Below are positions 12,830 to 24,756 of a DNA stretch of 64,000 bases, in pieces; position 1 is the first letter of the stretch; every line of letters starts with the position of its first letter. The stretch is taken from assembly GCF_000340215.1 (NCBI RefSeq), contig NW_006921542.1, positions 1,330,267 through 1,394,266 on the forward strand. Reading direction: 5' to 3'. Both the position numbers and the translations under genes were made by a program. The stretch comes from Pseudocercospora fijiensis CIRAD86. Its lineage: Eukaryota; Ascomycota; Dothideomycetes; Mycosphaerellales; Mycosphaerellaceae. The notes under the pieces are model-generated. The model did no database searches. It was not told the origin of the DNA and saw only the letters and a program-made list of their open reading frames with translations.

Positions 12830-13010
12830 TTACCATTGTCGATGAACCCTACACTAAACTCCTGACTCCACAAACCGAAAATTCTCACACCATCGCCATC
12901 ATTACCATCACCATCATTACATCACCCTCATCGATGAACCCATCCCAGACCCCCAACTCCCCAAACAAACCGAAAATTCTCCCACCTCAGCACTATCATT
13001 ATCACCATCA
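12830..13010. repeat. duplicated 3' end of the chromodomain gene
   Basis: The last 45-60 bp of the chromodomain gene, ending in a GAACGTTAGGTTTGG-like sequence and the stop, reappears twice downstream in more diverged form near 12950-13000 and 12850-12890. The copies are separated by CATCATTACCATCA-type simple repeats. The copies do not extend the ORF. Confidence 0.6.
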
Positions 13011-14321
13011 TCAGCGAACCCCATCCCAAGCCCCCAGCTCCCCAAACCTAACGTTCTCCCACTTCACCATCCTCCTCTTCGCTCTGCCTCTCCCTCTCCA
13101 TCCTTCATCATCCAAACTCATCACCTCCACCTTGCCCGTATCCCACTCACACTCCCCAACAATCTCATACCTTCCCATCTTCAATGGTCTCCCACTCTCA
13201 CATTCTCCCGGCCGGCTCTTGCGCTTCCGCATCTCGACCTTCCAATCCTCGAGAGCCGCGGCGGTGACATGCGATTCCGGTTCCCAGGAGTAGGGCCAAG
13301 GTGTTTTTTTGCTGTTGGGTTGGTGGCCGGACCAGGAGATGAGGTATTGAGCCTCCGCCTCACCTTCAGCGTTGTTGGTGTTTGAGCTTGGGTTCTTTTG
13401 GCGAAGGATTTTGTCGATCTGATACCATGTTGAAGAAGAAGGCGAGGCGGTGTTGCGCTTCTGCTTGTCGTTCTGCCTGTGCTTTTCGCCCTGCTTCTGC
13501 TTTTGGGGCTGCTTCTGCTTCTGCTCTTGCCCTTGCTTCTGCTTCTTGGGTGCGCGCGGCCGAGTCGTCGTGGTTGGGTTGGGTGCTACGACTATGACTG
13601 ATTCGTCTTCGTCTTCCGCCTCTTTCTCATGTGCTTGTGGGCGAGTCGTTGGGATTGTGTGGGATCCGAAGGCTGTGGTGGACGCGTCGTCCGCGACTTG
13701 TGTACTCGGCGATGTTGTGATGGTGTCTTCGACTTCCGATTCTTCCTCAGGTGCTTGTGGGGGAGTCCTTGGGATCGTATGGGATGCGAAGACTGTGGTG
13801 GACGCGTCGTCCGCGACTTGTGTGCTGGGCGCTGCTGTGGTGGGCGCTCCTGTGGTGGGCGCTGCTGTGGTGGGCGCTGCTGTGGTGGGCGCTGCTGTGA
13901 TGGGCGCTGCTGGGATGGTGTTGTCGCTGATGGTGTTGTCGGCTACGCTCATGGCTTTCGGGCTGCGCGTTTTGGTGGTGAATGGATCGGCGGCTGAGTT
14001 CATGACTTCCGCGCTGGCCGCAGTGCTGTTGGTATCTTCTGCGAGACCAAGACTGAGGACTTTCGGGTCCATGCTGTTTTGGTGAACGTTGCGACAAGTC
14101 TTTGCTGTTGGAGCTTCGTTCTCCTTCTCGTCATCGGAGGTGATTATGGTGTATGGGTCGCGGCGCTGGCGGCGATGTCTCCAGACCCTGTGGTACGTGA
14201 CCTTGGGCGTCTTGAGCTGGCGCTGGCTCGGGATTGGCAAGTCGCGGGAGCCGACGCTAGCGCCGCCTGCTGGCCGCTTCAATGCACCGCTCGACATCCA
14301 ATTCGGGCTTGGAGGATCCAT
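13011..14321 (-). CDS. chromodomain protein with low-complexity N-terminal half
   Basis: A single uninterrupted ORF of 436 residues. Residues about 299-363 match a chromodomain: an initial aromatic pair (W299/Y300) in TWYQIDKILRQK, then QYLISWSGH (W330), SWEPESHV (W346) and a C-terminal helix LEDWKVEM. Chromodomains bind methylated histone tails, so a nuclear chromatin role is likely; the specific target is unknown. The N-terminal part is low complexity: an AAPTT repeat at about 137-165, a 35-residue segment beginning STQVADDASTT duplicated at 167 and 207, and a Q/K-rich stretch at 259-285. It lies at the edge of a RIP block and diverges from the next gene. It could be a retrotransposon-derived chromodomain, but no integrase is attached. 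Codon use and dinucleotides are normal. Confidence 0.75.
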   Translation of the reverse strand: MDPPSPNWMSSGALKRPAGGASVGSRDLPIPSQRQLKTPKVTYHRVWRHRRQRRDPYTIITSDDEKENEAPTAKTCRNVHQNSMDPKVLSLGLAEDTNSTAASAEVMNSAADPFTTKTRSPKAMSVADNTISDNTIPAAPITAAPTTAAPTTAAPTTGAPTTAAPSTQVADDASTTVFASHTIPRTPPQAPEEESEVEDTITTSPSTQVADDASTTAFGSHTIPTTRPQAHEKEAEDEDESVIVVAPNPTTTTRPRAPKKQKQGQEQKQKQPQKQKQGEKHRQNDKQKRNTASPSSSTWYQIDKILRQKNPSSNTNNAEGEAEAQYLISWSGHQPNSKKTPWPYSWEPESHVTAAALEDWKVEMRKRKSRPGECESGRPLKMGRYEIVGECEWDTGKVEVMSLDDEGWRGRGRAKRRMVKWENVRFGELGAWDGVR

Positions 14322-14809
14322 GTCGTTATCAATGGCAGGGTATTATGTGCAAGAGAGTAATACCTGGCGTTGTTGCATTGTGCATCAACAAACTTTCTGT
14401 GACGCGACGCGAAGAGGATCGAATGAGGCGGAGCGGCAGCGGCCCTGCCCGAGCGGGCCACCCTACCCTTGTATCAAGCTCGCTTATCCGACTTTGCGGA
14501 GAAAGCGGCGCTTACTCCGTGGCCTTTCCTCAGTGATGTGAAATGCTGCCAATCTGTATACCTACACCAACACCAACACCGACCCCCACACGCTTCGCCG
14601 CCCTGTCTGCATACCAAGGACGACCTTTTTGCATGGCAATGGGAATGCAAATGGCGCTCCATGATGCGACTGCCCTCGCCAGAGCGCATGCACCGCTCCG
14701 CGTGCAAAGACATGTGGCTGCGAGGCACTGCAAGACCGGCAAGCGACATGCCGCCACCGTATCAGACGTGTATGAGCATGAGTCCGGCGGACGCGACGCG
14801 ACGGGTTCC

Positions 14810-14895
14810 ATCTCTTGTTTGCAGCCTCCCATCTCTCCTTTGCAGCCTCCCACCTCTCCTTTGCAGTCTCCTCCCTCTCGTCTACAGTCTCCAAG
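14810..14895. repeat. 21-bp tandem repeat
   Basis: Four diverged copies of TTTGCAGCCTCCCATCTCTCC-like sequence lie in the promoter-side interval between the divergent genes at 14321 and 15068. The interval 14322-15067 otherwise shows no gene. Confidence 0.7.
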
Positions 14896-15067
14896 CTTTC
14901 GCAAAGTCCACTTCCACTCCCCTCAGCCCTTCTCTGCTGAATTCCTGGCACTCCTTTGCGAGCGCTTCGCAGCCCGCAGCCCGCAGCCAGGCAATTCCTG
15001 GTGATCATCGTCACCACCATCCAAGCCATCGAGCCACGGCTTTGCACTCGCCCGCTCCGACTGCAAC

Positions 15068-16646
15068 ATGGCCGAGCCAGACCTCTTCTACATGAGCGGC
15101 GAAGTGGTATGTCTCGAACACTGCACACTCATCCCCCATCACTCATCCCCCATCACTGATCCCGTCTTGCTCCAGTGGTATGGCCCAAAGAGCTACGAAA
15201 ACAAATCCAATAACCTTCGGCCAGCCGAGAGGGACGCNNNNNNNNNNNNNNNNNNNNNNNNNNNNNNNNNNNNNNNNNNNNNNNNNNNNNNNNNNNNNNN
15301 NNNNNNNNNNNNNNNNNNNNNNNNNNNNNNNNNNNNNNNNNNNNNNNNNNNNNNNNNNNNNNNNNNNNNNNNNNNNNNNNNNNNNNNNNNNNNNNNNNAC
15401 CGATGCTGTCTATCAGCGCACCTTCATCAACAACATATGGCCATCCCAAGCTCCCAAGTCGGACCTCGATCTGGAACACTTCCTTCGTCGCCTGCTGAAG
15501 TTCGAGGAGAACGACCTCCCAGAATCGACCATCGATCCCAAGGCGGCGTTGAAGTATCCAGACCCGGATGACATCTCGCCAGCGCCAGCATCACCACCAG
15601 CGCCGGCATCACCACCAGCGCCATCATCACCACCAGCGCCAGCGCAGCCCCCAGCCAAGCCCTCATCAGAAGCATCCTCAAAGCCATCTGGGCCGCCCAA
15701 GTCATCGGGCCAGTCCCAGATCAAAGCTTGGTTCAAGCCATCTGGTCAATCTCAACTCGATGCTTCCACCAAGCCGTCGAGCCCTGCTGCCCGGGCACCT
15801 CCGCATTCGCAGCTATTGCCGGTTCCTGATGGTAAGATCACTCGCAGTGCAGTGCTTGTACATCTTTGACTTTTCCACAGTGCTGCTCCCAAAGCTTTCC
15901 CGACTACCGAAGCCAGCCGGTCCACCACCGAATGATCGAGAGGAATACAATTCTCCACCTCATCAGCAGCACCACGCCGGACCGGAGACAGCACCTGTCC
16001 CAGACCAACCTCACTACCCACCTGGCAGATTTCCGGACACACCGGAGAATGTCCCATTCAAGTCTTCTTATGGTCCTGGAGGCTTTCCCGTCTCAGCTGG
16101 TAGACCAGCTCGAACTTCTCCCGCCTCGACCGACGCCGATCCAGCCACGCCTTCCCATCCTCTTACGTCTGTCGCCTGGGCCAATTTTCGACCTCGCGAT
16201 TTGATCCCACCGCCGTCTCCAGCTGGCTCCGGTAAGACTCCTGTTTATGCTGCCACTGGACACTGTCTAACCTCTATGCAGAAGAGACCTCGCCGATGTT
16301 CTCACATCGAGCACCGCACACTAGTTGTCGCCAACAGAACTTCACGCGCATGCCATTCGACCCAGCTCCAGTCTTCGACTTAGGAGCGAATGCGTCTGGC
16401 CTATCTCACCCATCGGCTACACCACCGCGTGACGAGCAGCACACACAGAGCCGCGCTTACTCGCAGACCAACGCAGAGATTGCACCTCGCCCAACTCGCC
16501 CATACCATCCTGCACGTTTCGAGCTCCACGACGACATCGCCGGTGCGCCAGGCATGCCGAGCCTTCGTCATCTCGCCTCCGCCTTCGTCGACATGGATCT
16601 GAGCAGCAGCAAGAGCAAGGGCAAGGGCAAGGGCAGGATGGAGTAA
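15068..16646 (+). CDS. uncharacterised proline-rich protein, four exons, with assembly gap
   Basis: Proposed exons are 15068-15106, 15176-15831 (containing a run of Ns), 15881-16231 and 16282-16646. Each intron has GT(A/G)(A/T)G...CAG ends and the frame is preserved across introns 2 and 3. The protein begins MAEPDLFYMSGEV. It has a Pro-Ala-Ser repeat region (SPAPASPPAPASPP), two KPSGQSQ motifs, and ends with a basic KSKGKGKGRME tail. No known domain is visible. The frames before and after the N run do not agree for 161 Ns, so either the gap length is wrong or an intron is hidden in it. Function unknown; the composition suggests a disordered, possibly nuclear protein. Confidence 0.7.
15238..15398. 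other. assembly gap (161 Ns)
   Basis: A run of N lies inside exon 2 of the preceding gene. Upstream the gene reads in one frame (WYGPKSYENK), downstream in another (TDAVYQRTFINN), so the nominal gap size does not preserve the reading frame. Confidence 0.99.
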
Positions 16647-18119
16647 GGAGATGTCACGGAGTGACGATCGGGACTTAGGCTGAATGGCTGAGGCATCGTG
16701 TGCTGGCAGGGACACTTCCTCGCCCGAACAGACTCCAATGCCCCGGGCAATGCATAGAATCAAGACATGGACCAATATCAGCTCATCGTTTGGAGTAATC
16801 ACTCGTGCCTCTGTCCTTTGCTGTCACTGGCTCTTTTCTCAAAGTCAGCATACCATTTGCCTCGTCGCACAACCAGTTGAGAAGACCGATGGCACCGTCG
16901 CCGCGGAATCCGGATTGCATCACGCGAGATGTTGGTCGTCCACTTGTTATGCTACTTGTGGGCGGTTGTGCCAGGATGGTGATGATGATGATGATGATGA
17001 TGATAATGATGGGTAAGAAGCAGAGCCAAGAGCGAGAACACGCAGACGGGCGGGCATGAGCATCAACTTCATGCACATCTTCGCGGCGAATGGAACCTTC
17101 GGGAGAATTGCAGTACACAAGATGGAACATGTACGACAAAGAAGATCTTGCACAGAAAGGCACTTCGCACCGAGTCATCTTGCACGCGTGCGTTTCGAAG
17201 CATTGCCGCCATCCCATTTCATTCGTGCAGAGTTCAGTGCTACCATCTCGTTCGCTGGGAGGGCGAATCCAAGTGGACGAGTGGAACTTGTTCGGAGGCT
17301 CACGTGTGTTCTTTCTTCAAGCCGACTGCCGAGCTGGGAGGGCCGAAATTTCACATTCATTCTTCTACTGGCACCAACCACACTGTGCAAGAACACTTCA
17401 ATTTGCTTTTCTGGCACTGCATTCTTCTCGAAACGCAAAAGTATTTCTTGCACGAATCATCTGCCTCACGAATGTTCTCCAATATCATGACGACCTTTGT
17501 GAATTCGCTTCTTCCAACCTCTATGCGTCTCATACCTTTGATTTCATCTCCGCACCTTGCGCCAACACGGATGGCTACCTTCGGGAGAGCGGAATTTGCG
17601 CAGAGATGAGAATGCGCACTTTCAAACCAGCAGTGAATCTGCTCCTTGTGGACCGCAGGGGAGAATCACTGCATCACAGGCGGCCATTCTGTGTCGAGGA
17701 ACGGTGAGAATCACGGCAACTGCAGTCTCCCGGCTCTTGGGCAGAGGCTCAGAGTCTACAGTGCAAGTTAGACATCTGCAGCTTGCCTAGAACTTCCCAA
17801 ACAAATACTCGGTGGAGTATTTCCCCTACCAGGTGGGGAATCTCTAGATTGCCCGCTGTCAAGACTCCAGATTGCCCGCTGAAAATACTCTCCCCAGTAG
17901 ATGGAAATACTCTCCCCAGTAGATGGAAATACTCTCCCCAGTAGATGGAAATACTCTGCCCAGTAGAACTGATGGCGAGCAGACCTGATGCACCGAGAAT
18001 CTTGCGGGCAAACATCTTCCCATCTCTTCCAGTATCCTACGAGCCGGCCTGCAAGTCACCCGCCATATCGCTCATCAACGAAACTTCCTCCATCCACCGG
18101 TAGCAATTCAAAGCCCGAT
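16647..18119. other. intergenic region with two short tandem repeats
   Basis: No gene could be supported here. An open frame of about 205 codons (17090-17707) lacks a convincing protein composition and has several equally long overlapping frames. The region contains a GAT trinucleotide run at about 16976-17012 and four copies of a 22-bp unit (AATACTCTCCCCAGTAGATG core) at about 17882-17969. Confidence 0.6.
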
Positions 18120-19691
18120 ATGGCATCCCCATCGCAGACACTCATCGCCGCACTTCTTGATCATCTCAAATCCACCTTCAACTGGAAATCAACCTCATGC
18201 ACTTACGTTTCTGGCAGACTCTGCGCACCCCATTGCCAGAAGAAAGTCGCCGAGAACACGAATGCGCAGATGAAGTACTTCCTTGCTCAAGTTGTCGAGT
18301 GCTACCCACATCGCATGCCAGATGCCGTGGACAGCCTGGTACACCTGCATGAGCAGACTCGTTGCAGCTCTCACACATTTGGTGAGGAGCACAAAGACTT
18401 TCGACTGAGAGCCTGCTTATCTGTCTTCCCAATTTGGATCGAGATTCATGGTTTCCTGCTGAGGAGCGATGTCGAGGTAAGGAGAATGCCCAAGACTCTT
18501 CGAGTAGAGGCTGATCGATACTGACACTCGCGACCGATCAACCAGGCACGTAAGCAGGTTGATTCTATCCAGTTTCTGGTTGGCGGCGTATCACCCAGCC
18601 CTCGGCCGCAGTCACAGAACCGGCTTGCCTTCTTGACACAGGTGAGGGAGATGTGCACAGCATTGGGCCATCTGGGGTCCCCATCGTATGCTGAGTTCGA
18701 TCTGGCGCTGCCCGACTTGGACAACGAACAGGAGGCCGGCGTAGGACAGGCTGGCAATGGACAAGTCATTCATCACCACTCCGAAGCTACGGATAGCAAC
18801 CGTCATGACGCCAATCCTGGCGTCGACTTCGAGAACAATGGCAAGAGCAATCTCATGTCCACAAACGACATGCCAGATGGCGGCGAACAACCAGCAGCAG
18901 TTCCTCCATCTTCCGTCAGCCCTGCCTGGGACCCAAGCTTCGATGAACTGATCGGTAAGGTGCTCACCATGTACAGACTGTCCCTCTTAGTCTGAGCCAA
19001 GCTGACGTCCAGCCAGACTTCTCCAGCCTGTTTGACAGCCAAAACGACACCTCTGATGGCGGCGGACAACCAGCTGCACTTCCCACAGTTTCTGTTGGCC
19101 CTGCCTGGGATCTGAGCTTCGATGAATTGACCGGTAATGTGCAGACTGTCTCTCTTGCCCTGACCCAAACTCACGCTCAGCCAGACTTCCCCAACTTGTT
19201 CGGCAGCCAAAACGACACCATCATGGGCAGCAATGGCATGGTTGACGGCAGTGAAGATCGTGCAGCCTCGAATTCCACTCCTGGCTCTGATGCTCACCAC
19301 TCCAACCCCGAAGCCTCGCCCACCAGCGTGCGCACGCTTGACGGTAGACAACACACCTATGCTGGCCCTCCCGTTTGCACCAGCTCGGTCTCTTCATGCA
19401 GCAGCAGCAGCACAGGTAAATTTCCAGACCTTCTATCCCTGTCTCTCTTCCCCAGTTGCTGACCTACTTCCTCTTGATTCAGGATTTCCCAGCAGCAGCG
19501 CCGGACCAGAATTTCGGCCGACAACTCCAACTCACTCATCAATTCCGCCAACCTCCCCTCCTTCTTCTTCAGGCAGCACTATCATCGTGGCTCGACCCAC
19601 CAAGAAGCGCGCCTTCGAAGACAACGATGCTGAGGTCTCGCCTTCTCTTGCTTCTCGTCGAGCGAGGAAGACAGCTCGTCTTTGGAACTGA
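18120..19691 (+). CDS. uncharacterised five-exon gene with an internal exon-intron duplication
   Basis: Exons are 18120-18476, 18546-18954, 19017-19133, 19185-19415 and 19483-19691. All introns have GTAA donors and AG acceptors and the frame stays open to a stop at 19691. I chose the ATG at 18120 (MASPSQTLIAALLDHL) because the upstream extension has no gene-like composition. Exon 3 and the start of exon 4 are duplicates: both follow a PAWD.SFDEL module, an intron of the same phase, then DF..LF.SQNDT. The C-terminus has a Ser/Pro-rich tract and a probable nuclear localisation signal (PTKKRAFED, RRARK). No known domain is recognised. Confidence 0.75.
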
Positions 19692-19769
19692 TTGTACGTC
19701 AGCAGGTTCTTGGTGATGGCAGGGATGGGAATGAGTTACGAATAAATGATAAATGCATTGATGGCATAA

Positions 19770-19878
19770 TAGAGTGGAATAGAATGGGATAGGATAGAGT
19801 GGAATGAAATGGAATGAAATGGAATGAATAAAATAGAATGAAATGAGATGAAATGGAATGAAATGAAATGAGATGTGG
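19770..19878. repeat. (GAATG/AAATG)n microsatellite
   Basis: About 20 imperfect pentanucleotide units lie just downstream of the preceding gene. Confidence 0.9.
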
Positions 19879-19879
19879 T

Positions 19880-22585
19880 ATGATTACATCCAGTGCTGTC
19901 AGTGTACTTCTATGATATGAGGGCGCCTAGGGAGTAGTTGGGGAGAATTTGTCGAGTTCATTTCGTTGGCCAAATCTCGGGTGCAAAGGTCGGGGAGCCT
20001 CCATATCGGTTTCAAACAGATCTCGGCCAAAGAACTTGGCCTAGAGAGAAATCCTCTACGCAGTTTCACTTAGCGCCCAATTCCGGCCGACTGCAAATGC
20101 CAGACTAGCAGAATGGCTTGTCGTGCGTGCGGGTGAGTCTCGATCTCGCATTCGTAACCAGCACTGAGACGTTGAGCCAACACAAGAACTCCCGAGACGC
20201 GTGGGTCCACGTTGCTTTGCCGCTCCTTGTCGAAGTCCTAATATGACCAGACATTTGCTCAAGCCCGCAACAGATACTATGGTGTCGGCACGGAAAGCTC
20301 GCCATTGCTCGATTGCCAACATCTATGTGCTCAGGTTCCAGCTGGACAGCTCCAGGGTTTGCAGTGACACGTTATATCCCAAGCAAAGCCGCGGCTCCTT
20401 TCTGATCCCAGCTCACTATCTCCATCCCAAGTAATGAGACCATAGGAGTGATCACAGTGCTCCAAACCCATTCATTCCTTCGCATCCCACCGATACAGGC
20501 CACACAGCATAGACTTTCTCCTGCCCGTTTTGAAAGTCGCTCTTCGACTGCGCTAGTCTTCCGAGTCAGTAAAGGCTTGTCTCCAGGCATCCCAGCGAGA
20601 GGAGCACGGGACCACGAGATGTCGTGAGAGATGGCAAGCTGCTACCTATAGCTAAGAGTCAACGTCGTTTGATGATCGACGACTAATGCACAACCCGGTA
20701 TGAATGTAGCTTCCCTCCCGCTGAGCCTGAATGACAGCCATGGAGTCGTATGTCCTTTGCCATCCCACCTTTGTACAAACCTTTCATCTTTCGTATACGG
20801 AATGCTCCGCTTGACACAGGTATGGGAGCGGATTGGGCGGCGACATTGAGTGCGTTGGCTCGCTTACTCCTGTTCGTGAGGACCGGTAGATAGGTTGACG
20901 TTCGATTCGGGGTTGTGGTAGTCATGACTCTACAGTATTACTGTTGCATGCCAAATGGATGTTGTGAAAGAGCACCGCGGTAGCCGGCACGTTAGGGTGG
21001 AGGTGACATAGCCTGTTTTTTGCAGCACGGTCTGTCTTTTGCAGCACAGTCTGGCTTATGCGGTACGGCATGTTTTTTCTTCGGTTTCCCTTTCGTAGGA
21101 GTAGGAGATGCGCGGCGTCAAGGTGTTTGTACGAGGTGATCTTGGTAACAAGCATCTGCAGCACTCGAATCCGATGCGAGAAAAATCTGTGTAGCTACGT
21201 ACGCTGGCTTCGATCGATCCCTGCCTCCTTATCCTCAGAAAGAAGCTTCAATTTAAGCTTCACATGTCGGTTGGACTGCGAAGCTACTCGGCAAATTGAG
21301 CTTTGGAGCTCCCTTTGCCAGCCGAAAGTCGCCTTGTCGCTTTTCCTAAACCACAACATACAATACAACACTTTCGACACTCACGGAACGGCGCTGCATA
21401 TCTTACATGATCCCAACGACTGCGAACTTCTCGCCTCGCCTTCGGCTACCAGAGGGCAACTTCGCAGTTTCCGCAAACGTCAGATGCGCTCGAGCGCAAG
21501 CGGCTCACGAAGCCTTTGCTTGAATACGCCACGGCTTTGACCCAGGCCATCCATGGCGATGGCGATGCAGTCTCTGGCTGAACCGGGAACAGGGCGGAGA
21601 GTCACCGCCAGGAAAGCGCACACATCACGGAATGGAGAAGAGCTGCACACGAAGCTGAGCTCTGGTCGCTCAGCGAAGCCTTTGCTTGATTACAAGACGG
21701 CTTTGACCCAAAAAGCCCATGGGAATCGCGATGGGGTCTCTGGGTGAAGCTCGAACGGCGCGGAGAAGCACGGCTAGGAAGCCGCCTACATCACAGAATA
21801 GAGAAGCGCTGCATACGAAGCCAGGCTCACGTCGCCAGCGTACCAATCGCATCGGCGTCAGCATCCACGGCGGCTTGTCTGTCATGGACTTGGCGGCGTT
21901 GACCAGTCGTAATGGATCAAGTGGTGGTTGCGGGTGTGGGAGACCGGGCTTATGTTCACCGAGCACGCAACGACCAACAGCTCGAATACTGCCTCTCGAG
22001 CACAGGTCGCCAAATACGAGCACGGCTTCACAGAGTCAAGGGTAGAGCAACGTAGCGATGGTGGAATCGGTCGTCAACAATGCCCACACCCAGCACATGC
22101 GGAGTGAGGTCGGCCTTGGCACGACAGCCTCGGTGAGGCTTTTCAGGACTTCCACGATACGCTCGGGCGTGGATCTGGCGTAACCGCTTTCATTGAAGAC
22201 ATGTCATGATACATCAGCCATCGCCATGGTCATCGCCATGATACACCAGTCATCGCGAGAGAGCCCCAATCGCTTCTTTGCCGATGAAGGTACCATACTG
22301 CTCTGCAATCGAGGCAAAGGTTTGGGAAGAGGTGGTGGACAAGAACTTAGCAATGCATGGGAATCTGGCGTCCTCCTCCCTTGCATCTCAGATCATTATC
22401 ACGCCTGCGAGCGGCATAACCGTGGAACGCCGGCATTCATGGTTGTTGGCTGCGGCTGCCAAGACTTCTCCTCCAGCAGCCGGCTGCAGAAGACAAGCAA
22501 CTTCAACTTCAACTGCGCAAAACAACTTCCGATCAGCACCATTCCCTCCGTACATGCCTCATTTTTCAGCAACGACTTCTCGATC
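19880..22585. other. gene-free interval with a 166-bp tandem duplication
   Basis: Normal dinucleotide use, but no supportable gene. About 166 bp starting CGAAGCCTTTGCTTG is present twice in tandem (about 21508-21673 and 21674-21839) with many substitutions. ORFs that cross the pair change frame between copies, so I treat it as non-coding or decayed. Confidence 0.55.
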
Positions 22586-23404
22586 ATGTCGGCATACGTT
22601 CCAAGCTCCGGTCCTAAACAGCAAGACTTCTCCATGGCCGATACGAGCGCCGCCGCCACCACTACCCTGGACGGGAGCCCTCCGCTCAAGCCTGCTGACC
22701 GTTTGAACATGCTGCTGCACCGCCTTCGCCAGCCTTCGCCCATCTTCGAAACCATCGAGCATCGCACATATTCAGTCAAGATGCGCTTGCCAGCGGAAGT
22801 GCTTCAGCTCGCTGCTGCTCCCAAGTATGCAGCTATCAAGCGGCTTCTTGACAATGCTTGCTCGGGCACCAAGGCCAGCACGCCAGTTCAGTCCAAGCAG
22901 CGCACAACGGCCAAGGTCTGCGAGGTTCTGGAAATGCTATGCGCAGCTTTGGGGGTGCCGGAACAGGCTGAGGGCAAGAAGAGAAAGAAGAGGAGGAGGA
23001 GCGGAAATGGGATGCTGCAGCCGCACGAGGTCAAGCAAGAGCCGGGTTTGCAGCCTGCTCAGGGCGTGGGCAGGTATCCTCACAAGCAGCCTTCCAAGCC
23101 TTTGGCTGATGTCGTTCATCTAGAATACTCCCTCGATACAACACCCTCACGCAAGAGGAAACGCAGCGAGCCTACTGCTGCTCAATCCATGCAATCAATC
23201 ATCATTCCGGACGATAACGACGATGGCGATTACGACAAGAGTCACGATGCAACAGGCGGTGGTCTGTTCGTGAGTGAGTCAGAGTCGGGTGGACACACTG
23301 ACTTGGACAGCCCAAGCAGCGACTCGGAGCCAGAGGGAGAGGGAAGCCGTCGAGGAGCCAAGCGTGCTCGAGTACCATGCATCGAGCAGCAGGACAGAAT
23401 GTAG
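22586..23404 (+). CDS. uncharacterised nuclear-type protein with basic and acidic tracts
   Basis: A 272-residue intronless ORF. I use the internal ATG at 22586 (MSAYVPSSGPKQQDF); the frame is open from 22193 but the upstream part looks like leader. Residues 35-125 are probably helical. There are two strong nuclear localisation signals, KKRKKRRR at 131-138 and SRKRKRSE near 190, followed by an acidic Ser/Asp/Glu-rich C-terminal region (IIPDDNDDGDYDK, SESESGG). Function unknown; the composition resembles chromatin- or nucleolus-associated proteins, which is inference only. Confidence 0.65.
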   Translation: MSAYVPSSGPKQQDFSMADTSAAATTTLDGSPPLKPADRLNMLLHRLRQPSPIFETIEHRTYSVKMRLPAEVLQLAAAPKYAAIKRLLDNACSGTKASTPVQSKQRTTAKVCEVLEMLCAALGVPEQAEGKKRKKRRRSGNGMLQPHEVKQEPGLQPAQGVGRYPHKQPSKPLADVVHLEYSLDTTPSRKRKRSEPTAAQSMQSIIIPDDNDDGDYDKSHDATGGGLFVSESESGGHTDLDSPSSDSEPEGEGSRRGAKRARVPCIEQQDRM

Positions 23405-23927
23405 TGAGCGCGATATCTCTCGCTTTGGATATGTATCCGGCATCTTCGCGCAGAATTCTCTGAATTATTACATCTCTTCCGAGGCTACGGCTTCACATAG
23501 CGCACTTTTCAGACTCACTACATTCGCGGCTCAATACTATGCACTCATATCCTGCAGGCGTGCATCCCGTGCCGTTTGGCGAGAGCAAGTGTATAGACCT
23601 GATCCCTAAGGATCGTATTGTATAAGGCACAGTGGTATGCTACAACATGCACAATCCCGAACTGGACCAGCGCATTACTAGAAAGATTCGCTAGCAGTTG
23701 CTGTCTCTATAGCTCGGAAGCCTCGCAAGGGCATTCTACAGTGATATGGTGTGCCGTTAATGGAGAAGTGGCTTACCGAACAGGCCGAGATCCTCTTTGA
23801 TGATTGGCATAGCAGGAGGCGGTTCAATATCCCAGCGAAGGCAACGGTGCTTACTCTACAACTTTTCAATCTTCGCGAGCCGGTTTCAATTAGGAAGGAG
23901 CTGCTACAGTAGTCGAATACTGGTAAC

Positions 23928-24462
23928 ATGGAGATTGAGGAGCTCGTCGTTCAGTCGCGTACTCCGCTGTTTATTGCGTGGCACAAGAGCGCAGGTGCCA
24001 ATCAATACGAGATGCTACTTGATAATCTGTTGGGTCTGCCCAATTCCATCGTCGTTGAGGTATGTGATGAGCGCTGGAAGTCTCGCAAAGGCAGCGAAGA
24101 ATCGCGAGCAGTCACAGTTGCAGAAGGAGAACCAGACCCCGAATCAGAATCCCGAGCAGCTACAATTGCCAAACGAGAGTCGGAATCGGAATTAGAGCCA
24201 GAACGAGAAGCAAGATTAGCATCAGCATCAAGCTCCCCAGTCACAAGCAGAGGCCACTGAGCGGAGCCGAATGGAGGCCAAGAAGCTAACGGAGAAGTCA
24301 GCCGCAGGCACTGCTGCTTTTCGCAAGGAGATGGCCAAGAAGCGAGGCGGGCGAATGCGCAATAGTGTTGTCCACCAAGCCTTGACTCCACCTCCATTAG
24401 ATCTATCGTCTCCATCGCAGCCAGGACTGAAGACATTGGTTGTGAAACTCAACGTCCCATAA
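23928..24462 (+). pseudogene. decayed gene of unknown function
   Basis: It opens with MEIEELVVQSRTPLFIAWHK and AGANQYEMLLDNLLGLPNS. After a probable intron or frameshift near 24060 it continues in another frame through QLQKENQTPNQNPEQLQL, two stops (TAG at probable CAG positions) and a basic end (FRKEMAKKRGGRMR) to a stop at 24462. The TAG-for-CAG changes are RIP-like although the surrounding sequence is only lightly mutated. No domain is recognised. It abuts the Hsp90 relic side of the RIP block. Confidence 0.45.
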
Positions 24463-24756
24463 CTGCTTAGAGACAAGCGCTCCGCAAGCACTGTGACTAA
24501 GGCACAGACACCAGATCGTCGTGCTGCTGCGCGTCGTAGGCTCGATGATGGTGTGACCCCAACACTAGCAGCTCGTCGCCGTCCTGGTGAGCAAGAGGAT
24601 CGAGATGCTTTCGGCCGGAAGCGTGCACCAAGTCGTCGGATGGCGGATGTTCAGGCGAGATTGGCTCTTGCGGGTAGCCTTTGCTGTTTATGATAGAGCC
24701 CCTTCCGTGCGTGGCATCGCGCTGATCACTCCTGGGAGCGTGGTGTAGTGAAAGCG

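Noticed and set aside
13450..14085. Plus-strand ORF of 211 codons rich in Cys, Val and Gly
   Set aside because: It is the antisense shadow of the chromodomain gene's repeat region.
17090..17707. Plus-strand ORF of 205 codons
   Set aside because: Three frames are comparably open, there is no domain and the composition is unlike the neighbouring genes.
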